Shown: positions 1 to 6,595 of the stretch, in pieces
Position numbering within the stretch: position 1 is the stretch's first letter
Layout of the letters: every line of letters starts with the position of its first letter
NCBI GenBank assembly: GCA_039586035.1
Contig: JBDHLD010000108.1
Coordinates: 1 to 11,974 of the forward strand
Length of the DNA stretch: 11,974 nucleotides
Source: JBDHHQ01 sp039586035
Lineage (GTDB): Bacteria; Gemmatimonadota; Gemmatimonadetes; Longimicrobiales; Gaopeijiaceae
Reading direction: 5' to 3'
Program-made: the position numbers and the translations under genes
The notes under the pieces: generated by a model
Told to the model about the DNA's origin: nothing
Database searches by the model: none
What the model saw: the letters and a program-made list of their open reading frames with translations, nothing else

Positions 1-1262
1 CAGCACCTCCACCGTCTCTCCGTCCTCGAGGAGAACCGTGTCCTTCCACCCGCTCTCCCACGGGTAGAGCTCCCCGCGCCCGCCGCTCCGCGAGATCACC
101 TGGAAATAGGCGCCATGAACGTGCACCGGATGGGGGGCGTTGCCGTTGGTCGTGAAACGCCAGAGCTCCGTGTCGCCCAGGCGAACCCGGAAGTCGATCC
201 GGTGCATGTCGTAAAGCTGGCCGTTGATCTTGCTCATCCCGTCGAAGCTGAACTCCCGCTCCCTGACGGGGTTGTCCAATGGGGTAATCGGGTACAGCGT
301 GGTCGGGATGACCGTGCCATCGGTCACGTCGTTGTCCACCGTGAACTCCAGTAGATCCCAGCCGGCCTTCAAATCCCGCAGCATCAACGCCTGGCCCGCC
401 CGCCCGCGGAAGTCGACCAGGAGATCCAGGCGCTCACCATTCGATAGCAGGATCTCGTCGATGTCGACCCGTCTATCCAGGAATCCTCCGTCGTTGCCGA
501 TCAGGTGGAAGGGGGTTCCGTCGCTCAAGGCGAAACGGAAGTGACGGGCGTTGCAGCCGTTCAGGATGCGGAAGCGGTAAACCGCGGCGTCCACGCTGAG
601 CGTGGGGTCGAGGGTGCCGTTGACCAGCGGCGTGTTGCCTTCGAAGCCGCGAGCGCGGCCTCTTCGTTGTCCCGAATGATGAACGCACCCGCAAGCCCCA
701 TGGCTACCTGCTCGCCCGTCTTCTCGTGGGGATGGGGGTGGTACCAGTTCAGCGTGGCGCGCTGCTCGATGGGGAATCTGTACGCGAACGGCCCCGCGCC
801 CGGGTCGAACGCGAAAACGGGATGCCCGTCGTTGGCATGGTCGATGATCATCCCGTGCCAGTGGGTGATGGTCTCGTCGTCCAATCCGTTGTAGAGGTGG
901 ATGGCGGCTGTGTCGCCCTTCCAGGCCTGGAGCGTCGGGCCGGGAAAATGGCCGTTGTACGTCCAGACGGTGGACATCTGTCCCCCGCCCAGATCGACTT
1001 CTGTGGGAGCGACCGTGAGCGCGCCGGTGGGCGACTGCACCGGTGGCGTCCGGAACGTGTTGCGCGTGGAGCCGCCTCCTCCGTTTCCGCCTCCCCCACC
1101 CTTGCCACCGCCTCCCTTGGCACGCCGAGGTGTGAGAGGTAGTCCTGCGGGATCCTGGTCGCAGGAAGCCAGCCAACCGGTGCCGATGGCGCCCGCAGTG
1201 CCGGCTGCTGCCCGCACGAAGCTCCGACGGCTGATACTGCGCCTCAGCCCGCAAGCCACCAA
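1..1262 (-). pseudogene. Tat-exported lipoprotein multicopper oxidase, frameshifted and 3' partial
   Basis: Multicopper oxidases couple one-electron oxidation of a substrate or metal ion to reduction of O2 to water outside the cytoplasm. The N-terminus has a twin-arginine motif (S11-R-R-S-F-V16), a hydrophobic stretch, then a lipobox L-A-S-C34, so a Tat-exported lipoprotein is expected. A glycine-rich linker spans residues 50-65. Cupredoxin copper motifs follow: H134-W-H136 and Y174-H-P-H-P-H179. The frame that starts at 1262 loses homology at about 660 and stops at 561. The family resemblance resumes in another frame at about 641 (G-N-T-P-L-V-N-G) and stays open to base 1, including H-P-V-H-V-H-G near 110-130, a type 1/3 copper motif. 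The segment that relatives carry between these parts (PLVxQDRxF-like) is absent, so several tens of codons seem lost as well as the frame. The start is TTG at 1262, with AGGAGG eight bases upstream. The C-terminal copper cluster lies beyond the window. A true pseudogene and an assembly error are both possible. Confidence 0.85.
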
Positions 1263-1270
1263 TTGGCGCG

Positions 1271-1276
1271 CCTCCT
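1271..1276 (-). promoter_or_regulatory. Shine-Dalgarno site that selects a TTG start
   Basis: On the minus strand the sequence reads AGGAGG, a full-consensus site, eight bases before TTG at 1262 and eleven before GTG at 1259. The spacing favours TTG as the start of the multicopper oxidase. No ATG is available in frame before the Tat motif. Confidence 0.6.
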
Positions 1277-1379
1277 GCGAGCCGGGCTATCGGGAGAAAC
1301 ACCAGGTGCACGGTAGGGATTGTTGGTGGGGCGCTGTAGGAAATCTGTGGAAGCGAGATAACGGCCTCGTTGCGACACT

Positions 1380-1427
1380 ATCGTCGGGCCCGCCACGTTC
1401 GACATCGCCTCCACGTGGCCCGACGAT
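1380..1427. repeat. 11-bp perfect inverted repeat, intergenic
   Basis: Bases 1380-1390 (ATCGTCGGGCC) pair perfectly with 1417-1427, enclosing 26 bases. The repeat sits in the 283-bp gap between the stop of the 103-residue gene (1546) and the start of the multicopper oxidase (1262), both on the minus strand. No T-run follows on the minus strand, so a classical intrinsic terminator is not shown. A factor-assisted terminator or a protein-binding site upstream of the oxidase are both possible. I recognise nothing else in 1263-1545. Confidence 0.45.
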
Positions 1428-1545
1428 CGCGGTCGATCCAGGACCGTGGCCGGGGGCCTCGTCTCCCCACTCAGCCGACGGGGGTGGTGGTGTCGAAGAT
1501 CCCGGCGTGCTCCTCAGCTGTTCGAAGGCTGATCCGCGCCCCGAA

Positions 1546-1857
1546 CTAGTTGTTCGGGGACGCCGGCCTCACGTCGCGCGCCCCAATGAGCGGCAACAAC
1601 TGATCCATCACCTCTTTGGCCGCGCGCTCCCAATCGCCGCGCAAACGGTCGTCCGTGAACTTGACCTCGATGAGGTAGCCGGGGTCCTCTTCGAAGATCT
1701 TCGCGATCACGCCGTCCGACACACCCGCGCTGATGTAGTCGCCCCAGAAGAAGCTGTCCCGCTCGATCCATTCAAGGCTGTTCCGCGCACGGAGCTCAGC
1801 GAGGATCTCGGAAAGATCGAGATCGCAGTTGAACGCGTGGGCCACGACGAAGCTCAT
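1546..1857 (-). CDS. Hypothetical protein, 103 aa
   Basis: I do not recognise the family. The ATG at 1857 has GAGG five bases upstream on the minus strand, and the stop is TAG at 1546-1548. The frame stays open upstream to 2064, but that extension is rich in Arg/Ser and looks non-coding. The protein starts MSFVVAHAFNCDLD, has no signal peptide or membrane helix, and is acidic in its N-terminal two thirds. It has a helix-prone N-terminal segment (DLSEILAELRARNSLEW), an aromatic segment near residues 40-46 (FFWGDYI), a likely strand (GYLIEVKFTDD) and a C-terminal helix (DWERAAKEVMDQLLPLIG). This looks like a small soluble alpha/beta domain. It is transcribed away from the glutaredoxin gene, with 227 bp between the two starts that must hold both promoters. 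Coding status is fairly likely; the function is unknown. Confidence 0.6.
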   Translation of the reverse strand: MSFVVAHAFNCDLDLSEILAELRARNSLEWIERDSFFWGDYISAGVSDGVIAKIFEEDPGYLIEVKFTDDRLRGDWERAAKEVMDQLLPLIGARDVRPASPNN

Positions 1858-2073
1858 ACACACCTCGCTCGGTTGACGACGGACGCCATGGACGGCAACG
1901 GATCCGACACGATGACCGACAGATCGGTGTTCGGAGACGGGTGAGCAGCTGCTTCGGTTGCCTTCGACCGGGCTATCTCGCGGAGACAGGCACGAACGTG
2001 TAGCCGACCACACTCGCGACGGCCGGCAGTCGAGTCCATCTTGACTGGCATCCATCTCCAACACGCTCGATCG

Positions 2074-2079
2074 AGGAGG
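2074..2079 (+). promoter_or_regulatory. Strong Shine-Dalgarno site of the Sec-glutaredoxin gene
   Basis: AGGAGG lies five bases before the ATG at 2085. If TGA at 2118 were a plain stop, this site would serve an 11-codon peptide. Its strength supports translation through the TGA. Confidence 0.7.
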
Positions 2080-2084
2080 CCATC

Positions 2085-2384
2085 ATGGCGAAGATCAAGG
2101 TCTACACCACCCCCACGTGACCCTACTGCAAAGATGCCAAGGATTGGCTCAAGGAACGAGGTTGTGAGTTCGAGGAGCTCGACATCACCAAGGACGTCGA
2201 AGTGCTGAGGGAGTGGCGTGCTCTGAGCGGCGGCGTGGGGGTACCCGTGATCGCCCACGGCAAGGACTTCATGACAGGGTTCAACCCCGAACGGCTCGAG
2301 CAGTTGGTCGATTGCTGCGAGCACACGACGTCCGTGGAGGCGGCTTGGCACCCGCCGGAGGCTCGCTCGCTGGTCCGCGAGTAG
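2085..2384 (+). CDS. Glutaredoxin-like selenoprotein (UPYC active site, in-frame TGA at codon 12)
   Basis: Glutaredoxins reduce disulfides or glutathione adducts in the cytoplasm through a CxxC site. Read with TGA as an amino acid, 2085-2384 gives 99 residues: MAKIKVYTTPT, position 12 = TGA (2118-2120), then P-Y-C15. The context YTTPTxPYC is the glutaredoxin/NrdH active site, so TGA falls exactly on the first redox cysteine, where selenocysteine is found in known selenoproteins. The rest of the fold is intact: W21-L-K-E-R, D33-I-T, the cis-proline segment G52-V-P54-V, and G65-F-N-P-E-R-L-E-Q-L, which matches the usual GFDPxxLxxL end. The C-terminal tail of about 20 residues past the domain is unusual and holds C77-C78. 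There is a strong SD site, and a SECIS-like hairpin follows the TGA. The alternative is a pseudogene through a single TGC-to-TGA change or base-call error. The lack of any other lesion and the hairpin argue against that. Confidence 0.82.
2133..2150 (+). promoter_or_regulatory. Candidate bacterial SECIS element
   Basis: The RNA just after the UGA folds into a hairpin. G2133-A2134 pair with U2149-C2150, U2135 is bulged, GCCAA (2136-2140) pairs with UUGGC (2144-2148), and the loop is GGA (2141-2143). The loop begins 20 bases after the UGA, inside the range known for bacterial SECIS elements. A conserved G opening the loop and a bulged U on the 5' side are features that SelB recognises in E. coli fdhF. 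The hairpin lies inside the coding frame, as expected in bacteria. The basal stem is only two pairs, so the fold is modest. Confidence 0.6.
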
Positions 2385-2496
2385 AAGACCGGTCAAGCCC
2401 GAGCTGAAGAACGTCTCCGCAGCGGGAGATCGCTGATGCGGGAAGGACCGGAAGTCCGCCGCTCTCATGCCGCAGCCATCCGATAGAGGGGGTCCC

Positions 2497-2880
2497 ATGC
2501 TCTCGCTTCGCAAGGCGCTTCTCTACGGATTCTTCATCTGGATCATCGCGTTCGCGGTTGCGTTCGCGATCTTCCCGGTGCGCGAATCGAACCGGCCCCT
2601 GTTCGAGTCGATCATGCCGGTCGTTCTAGCAGCTGCCACGGTCGTACTCGCCTTCCGCTACTTCAAGGGCGTGCGGCAGGGATTCGCCCGAGAGGGAGTC
2701 CTCCTCGGCGTCGTCTGGATGGCGCTCAACGTGGCCATCGACCTGCCATTCATGCTGAGCCCCAGTCCCATGCAGATGAGCTTGGGCGAGTACGTCAGCG
2801 ACATCGGGGCGACCTATCTGTTGATCCCGATCATCACGAGTGGGATGGGCCTGGCCAGAGCGCTCGACGCGTCGCCCTAG
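2497..2880 (+). CDS. Four-helix integral membrane protein, 127 aa, function unknown
   Basis: The protein has four predicted membrane helices and little else: about residues 7-26 (YGFFIWIIAFAVAFAIF), 35-55 (MPVVLAAATVVLAFRYF), 66-86 (VLLGVVWMALNVAIDLPFML) and 100-122 (IGATYLLIPIITSGMGLA). Short charged loops contain R-E-S-N-R and Y-F-K-G-V-R-Q. The ATG at 2497 is preferred because AGAGGGGG lies four bases upstream. The in-frame ATG at 2467 has no SD site and would add ten polar residues. The gene follows the glutaredoxin with 112 bp between them, so co-transcription is possible but not shown. It converges with the kinase gene. I know similar small four-helix proteins in many bacteria without assigned function. 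Confidence 0.8.
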   Translation: MLSLRKALLYGFFIWIIAFAVAFAIFPVRESNRPLFESIMPVVLAAATVVLAFRYFKGVRQGFAREGVLLGVVWMALNVAIDLPFMLSPSPMQMSLGEYVSDIGATYLLIPIITSGMGLARALDASP

Positions 2881-2921
2881 CCGGCCGAGATCACCGCCCG
2901 CCCCGCGAGCTACAGGCCCCA

Positions 2922-2955
2922 CGAGTCGGGAGGTTCGACGTCACCGCCTGACTCG
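2922..2955. terminator. Convergent intergenic hairpin, likely bidirectional terminator
   Basis: Arms 2922-2933 and 2944-2955 pair over 12 positions, with one G-U and one mismatch, around a 10-base loop. The hairpin lies midway between the stop of the membrane protein (2880) and the stop of the kinase fusion (2991), where a shared terminator would be expected. Neither side has a long T-run, so it may depend on other factors. I see no gene in 2881-2990. Confidence 0.5.
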
Positions 2956-2990
2956 ACGCTTCCGTTTCCGCCGTCGTCAGCGTCTCGTCC

Positions 2991-5858
2991 CTACCCGCCA
3001 CCCACCGACCCCAGGTACAGGTCCAGCCAATCGAGGATCTCGCGGACCATGTCCGTGCCCTGCGGAAGATGCCCACCTTCGAGGACCACGTGCCGCTTGT
3101 GCTCGGGAGCGGTGCCCAGCTGGTCGAAGAGTGGCTCCTGGGCCGTCTCCACCGGCATCGCGAAATCGCCGCGCCCGTTGATCATCAAAACGGGCGTCGT
3201 GACCCGAGGCGCGTAGTTCCAGGGCACCTCGAACGGCTGCTCGTGCTGCATGTGCGTGGGGTCGTACCCACCCCCGATCCACACCGCCGCCCTGAACCGC
3301 CGCTCGACCGCCAGGGACACCGCCCCGTACTCGGAACCTGCGCTGAGCCCGAGGTAGGCCAGGCGCGCGACGTCGATGTCTTCCCGAGACTCGAGGTAGT
3401 CCACGGTCCGGTCCAGGTCCTGTTGTCTCTCAACGGTTCGCTGGCGACGCTCCACCGGACCGCGGGCCGGGCTCGGGTATTGCCGCTCGTACGATCCCCT
3501 GTAGACGGGATACACAAAGGCTCGGCCACTCCTGAGGATGAAGTTGAATAGCCCCATTTCCGGCAGTGTGGCGCTGCTGGTCAGCACATAGGCGGTCCCC
3601 CCGGGCGAGTAGACCACGGTCTGATATGGAGGTTCGATATCCGTGGGCAGGAAGACGTAGGCGATGACCCGCTCTCCATCGTATGCGGCCGAGTAGCTGA
3701 CCGTCTCCCGCCGGATTCCGTCCTTCCACGCGACCGATGCCTCCACCGCCGCGTCGAGAGGCAGGGGATCGTACTCGTAGAAGGTCAACCACTGTTCGAA
3801 CGTGGCGTCGTCGACCGGCTCTATTCCCCGGAAGTCGTACTTCGCCTCCTCGACCGGCTGCATGGTCCGATCATCCGGATCCACATCGAAAGTGGCGCAG
3901 CGAAACCCGTGGTGCCCCGCCCGGTCGAGTGGGTCCCGCGCCATCAGATTCTTGTACACGTAGCCGGGATCCTTCCAGGACCCACCCAACACGTATCGGG
4001 CGGCCCCCGTAGCCTCGGTCCACACCCACTCTGCCACGTTCCCACCCGTGTCGTACGTGCCGTGTGGGCCGATGCCCTGGAACGCACCCACGTCGGCAGG
4101 TCCGCTACCCTCGAAGTTGCTCGCCACCGCGGTCTCGGCCCAGACGTCGAAGACAGCGCCGGAAGCTACCCACCAGTGGTGAAGCGTGGGCAGGCGCTTC
4201 CCCGTGAAGGCGCAATATGCGGCTGCCTCGTACCAACTCACGCCGCCCACCGGATGGTCGTCTTCGCCTTCTGGGAACCGCCCGACCTCCCATGTGGCAG
4301 GACCGGCTCGGCCGGTGGCGTCCTCGAGCTGGTCCAGGACGGTCTCCCACGACGCCTCCGACCCCGCCAGTGCGTCGGTCCAGTGTGTGGGGTCCTCATA
4401 TCCGCCCTGGTCCACGAACGCCTGGTATTGGGCGTTGGTCACTTCGAACCGGTCGATCCAGAAGTCGTCTACCGGCACCGGCTCGGCGTCGAGCTGCGGG
4501 TACACTCCGGCCGGCACGCGTACCATTCCAGGCGGCGCCTCACCCAACGGTGTCAGGGTAACGTGAAGGGCCCCGTACGCGGCCCCGCCGCCTCCCTCGT
4601 GGGTTTCGTACCCTTCCTTCACGGCCCGCACGCGAATGTGGCCCCAGGGCATCCGCACCCCCTCGACCGGAGACACGCCTACGGAGACCCATGGCGCCTC
4701 GGCGTCGAGATAAGGTCTGAAGAACACCTCGGCCCCTGGAGGATCCGTGGTGACGCTCACCTCGATCGTAGCGCTCTCGATCAGCTCCGCGAGCACCGGA
4801 TCGCCGGGAATGAACCGCTCGGCCTCTCGAGCCAAGCTGAAGGCGTCGGCGTAGCGGATCTCCTCCAGCAGCGATGCAATTCTGGGCAGTGCTTCTGCCC
4901 GCGCCCACTGCTCGTCGGCCCGCTGCTGCCCGGTGCGGTAGCTCCAGACGCCCAGGGCGAGCACCGCCAGCACAGCGGGTATCGCGACGACTGGACGGCG
5001 CAGGACTCGGGAGATGGAAACCTCTGCCGGACCGCTGCCGGGGCGCATCCGGTCTCGGATCGCGCCGAGGCTGACGATCAGGTCGCCGGACGTCGCCCTA
5101 CGAGCGCGGTCCTTCTCCAGGCAGCTCGCTACCAGCCGCGCCAGCTCTGGAGGGACGTCGGGGCGGTGGTCTGACACGGGACCGGCCTCTTCGTGCAGCA
5201 CCTGGTCGAGCACGGCCACCTCGTGGCCCCCCTTGAACGGCGGACGTCCGGCGAGCATCTCGTAGAGCACGGCGCCCAGCGAGAAGACGTCTGCCCGGCC
5301 GTCCACCTCTTCTCCCCTGGCCTGCTCCGGCGCCATGTACGAGATGGTGCCCAGCGTGCTGCCGGCCTTCGTGAGCTTGGTTTGACCCTCCAGCTTGGCC
5401 AGGCCGAAGTCCACGAGCTTCGCCTGCCCGTCGGCCGCCAACATGACATTTGCAGGCTTCACGTCCCGGTGGACGATGTGCCGAGCGTGCGCGGCGGCGA
5501 GCCCCTCGGCCACCTGGAGTCCGATCTCGACGGCCTCTTCCAGCCCCAACGGGCCATCCTTCAGCCGGTCGGCTAACGACTCGCCCTCGTAGTACGCCAT
5601 CACGATGAACGTCTGCCCGTCTTGGGCTTGGCCGATCTCGTGGATCGTGCAGATGTTCTTGTGCTCCAGGGCCGAGGCCGCCTTGGCCTCGTGGACGAAG
5701 CGTGCCTTCTCCTCGGCAGACTGATCGAGGCGGGGCGGAAGGAGCTTGATGGCGACGAGCCGGTCGAGCTTCTGGTCCCTGGCCTTGTAGACCACACCCA
5801 TTCCCCCCACCCCGAGCTGCTCGAGAATCTCGTAGTGGGAAATGGTGCTACCGATCAT
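2991..5858 (-). CDS. Ser/Thr protein kinase - TM - PEGA - FGE-like - alpha/beta-hydrolase fusion, 955 aa
   Basis: A Hanks-type kinase occupies residues 9-270: glycine loop G16-V-G-G-M-G, VAIK lysine K38, H130-R-D132-V-K-P-A-N, D150-F-G and A-P-E178. A membrane helix follows at about 289-306, so the kinase faces the cytoplasm and the rest lies outside. A segment of about 310-362 (helical repeats such as E-I-R-Y-A-D-A-F) leads to a PEGA-type beta domain at about 364-437. A formylglycine-generating-enzyme/sulfatase-modifying-type domain spans about 443-656, ending R-C-A. A dienelactone-hydrolase or prolyl-oligopeptidase-like domain spans about 715-951, with G-L-S839-A-G, D898 (N-G-R-G-D) and H930 (E-G-G-H) as the likely triad. 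The FGE-like part lacks the paired catalytic cysteines of true FGE, so it is probably a binding domain. The start is ATG at 5858, with GAAGG five bases upstream. The frame stays open to 6104, but that part is low-quality Ser/Arg/Ala sequence. The substrate of the hydrolase is unknown. Confidence 0.93.
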   Translation of the reverse strand: MIGSTISHYEILEQLGVGGMGVVYKARDQKLDRLVAIKLLPPRLDQSAEEKARFVHEAKAASALEHKNICTIHEIGQAQDGQTFIVMAYYEGESLADRLKDGPLGLEEAVEIGLQVAEGLAAAHARHIVHRDVKPANVMLAADGQAKLVDFGLAKLEGQTKLTKAGSTLGTISYMAPEQARGEEVDGRADVFSLGAVLYEMLAGRPPFKGGHEVAVLDQVLHEEAGPVSDHRPDVPPELARLVASCLEKDRARRATSGDLIVSLGAIRDRMRPGSGPAEVSISRVLRRPVVAIPAVLAVLALGVWSYRTGQQRADEQWARAEALPRIASLLEEIRYADAFSLAREAERFIPGDPVLAELIESATIEVSVTTDPPGAEVFFRPYLDAEAPWVSVGVSPVEGVRMPWGHIRVRAVKEGYETHEGGGGAAYGALHVTLTPLGEAPPGMVRVPAGVYPQLDAEPVPVDDFWIDRFEVTNAQYQAFVDQGGYEDPTHWTDALAGSEASWETVLDQLEDATGRAGPATWEVGRFPEGEDDHPVGGVSWYEAAAYCAFTGKRLPTLHHWWVASGAVFDVWAETAVASNFEGSGPADVGAFQGIGPHGTYDTGGNVAEWVWTEATGAARYVLGGSWKDPGYVYKNLMARDPLDRAGHHGFRCATFDVDPDDRTMQPVEEAKYDFRGIEPVDDATFEQWLTFYEYDPLPLDAAVEASVAWKDGIRRETVSYSAAYDGERVIAYVFLPTDIEPPYQTVVYSPGGTAYVLTSSATLPEMGLFNFILRSGRAFVYPVYRGSYERQYPSPARGPVERRQRTVERQQDLDRTVDYLESREDIDVARLAYLGLSAGSEYGAVSLAVERRFRAAVWIGGGYDPTHMQHEQPFEVPWNYAPRVTTPVLMINGRGDFAMPVETAQEPLFDQLGTAPEHKRHVVLEGGHLPQGTDMVREILDWLDLYLGSVGGG

Positions 5859-6256
5859 GATCGCCTTCGCCACTTGGCATCCCGCGCCACCCCACCGGTC
5901 GGGACGGGCAGCATTCGGGGCAGTCGACCGACTTGCGGAAGATGCCGGGCAGGGCGTGGCAAGAGCAAGCGTCGCCGCCGCTGGCTTCACGTCCTCGAAG
6001 GCGCGGAGTGAAGGGCTGTCGTGACTACGAGCCGACGACCGCGACGAACGATTTCGCGAACTGCCAGGCGCCGATGGGCTCGTCGAGGAGGATCTCGAGT
6101 GCACGGGACGGTCGCACGGTGGTGCCCCCGGTGAGAGCCGCCTGTTGAAACCTCTTCAGACCCCCCTCCGTAGAGTCTCCTGAGGATATCTTCGCATTTG
6201 AAACAATAATCGTGAAGGCGGAGTGGGAGACGTGCCCCGAGCGACGGAAGGGCCGC
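5859..6256. other. Divergent intergenic region between the kinase and padR genes
   Basis: This gap of about 400 bp separates the divergent kinase and PadR genes and must hold both promoters. Frames crossing it are Arg/Ser/Ala-rich without recognisable domains. The only AT-rich patch is 6184-6212. It contains AATAAT at 6205-6210, a plausible -10 for padR, but no -35 box at normal spacing. The same patch holds an imperfect palindrome around GATATC (6183-6194, GAG-GATATC-TTC), a possible operator for PadR autoregulation. Both suggestions are weak. Confidence 0.3.
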
Positions 6257-6595
6257 ATGGCCAAAGGTGACTACCTCGGCGAGCTCGAGCAGGTGGTGCT
6301 TCTGGCGCTTGCCCGGCTCGGCGACGATGCACACGGCGCCTGGATCCGGCAAGAGATTGCCGACCGAGCGGGCCGGGAAGTGACGATCGGTTCGCTGTAC
6401 AGCGCCCTGGACCGGATGGAGCGCAAGGGCTACGTGAGCTCTCGCCTGGGCGATCCGACCCCCGAGCGAGGCGGGCGAGCGAAGCGCCACTACCGGCTTG
6501 AGCTGCCTGGCCTCCACGCCCTGAGCCGCTCTCGCGAGATGCACGAGAAGCTCTGGGACGGACTCGAGCTGGACCCGGACCGCTTCGTCACGTGA
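6257..6595 (+). CDS. PadR-family transcriptional regulator, 112 aa
   Basis: PadR proteins are dimeric winged-helix repressors, often released by a small-molecule ligand. The sequence shows the family pattern: L-G-E-L-E-Q-V-V-L-L-A-L at 7-18, a recognition-helix region I-G-S-L-Y-S-A-L-D-R-M-E-R-K-G-Y near 44-59, then the wing with R-G-G-R-A-K-R-H-Y at about 70-78. The short C-terminal helix places it with the small PadR class (about 110 residues) that accompanies ADOP permeases. The ATG at 6257 is preferred because GGAAGGG lies four bases upstream. The frame also opens earlier, at 6212, but without an SD site. The stop TGA overlaps the GTG start of the permease gene (GTGA, 6592-6595), so the two are translationally coupled. 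It probably represses its own operon. Confidence 0.93.
   Translation: MAKGDYLGELEQVVLLALARLGDDAHGAWIRQEIADRAGREVTIGSLYSALDRMERKGYVSSRLGDPTPERGGRAKRHYRLELPGLHALSRSREMHEKLWDGLELDPDRFVT

Noticed and set aside
901..1944. Long open frame of 347 codons on the plus strand
   Set aside because: It lies antisense to the multicopper oxidase and the 103-residue gene. It is Pro/Arg-rich, has no domain and reflects GC-rich third positions of the real genes.
2041..2069. TTGACT as a -35 box for the Sec-glutaredoxin gene
   Set aside because: No acceptable -10 lies 15-19 bases downstream (the sequence there is CGCTCG).
2168..2183. Second hairpin (TCGAG-GAG-CTCGA) further downstream of the TGA
   Set aside because: Its loop lies about 55 bases after the UGA, beyond the known range for a bacterial SECIS, so the nearer hairpin is preferred.
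3909..5174. 421-codon plus-strand frame inside the kinase gene
   Set aside because: It is antisense to well-supported kinase and FGE-like domains, with low-complexity His/Arg/Pro sequence and no SD site.
5859..6104. Upstream extension of the kinase frame by 82 codons
   Set aside because: The residues are Ser/Arg/Ala-rich without similarity to kinase N-termini. The ATG at 5858 has an SD-like GAAGG and directly precedes the kinase domain, as is normal.
6025..6264. Possible 79-residue minus-strand gene ending in a protein-like stretch (LLDEPIGAWQFAKSF)
   Set aside because: It overlaps the padR start region, has no clear SD site and no family; only the last 20 residues look protein-like.
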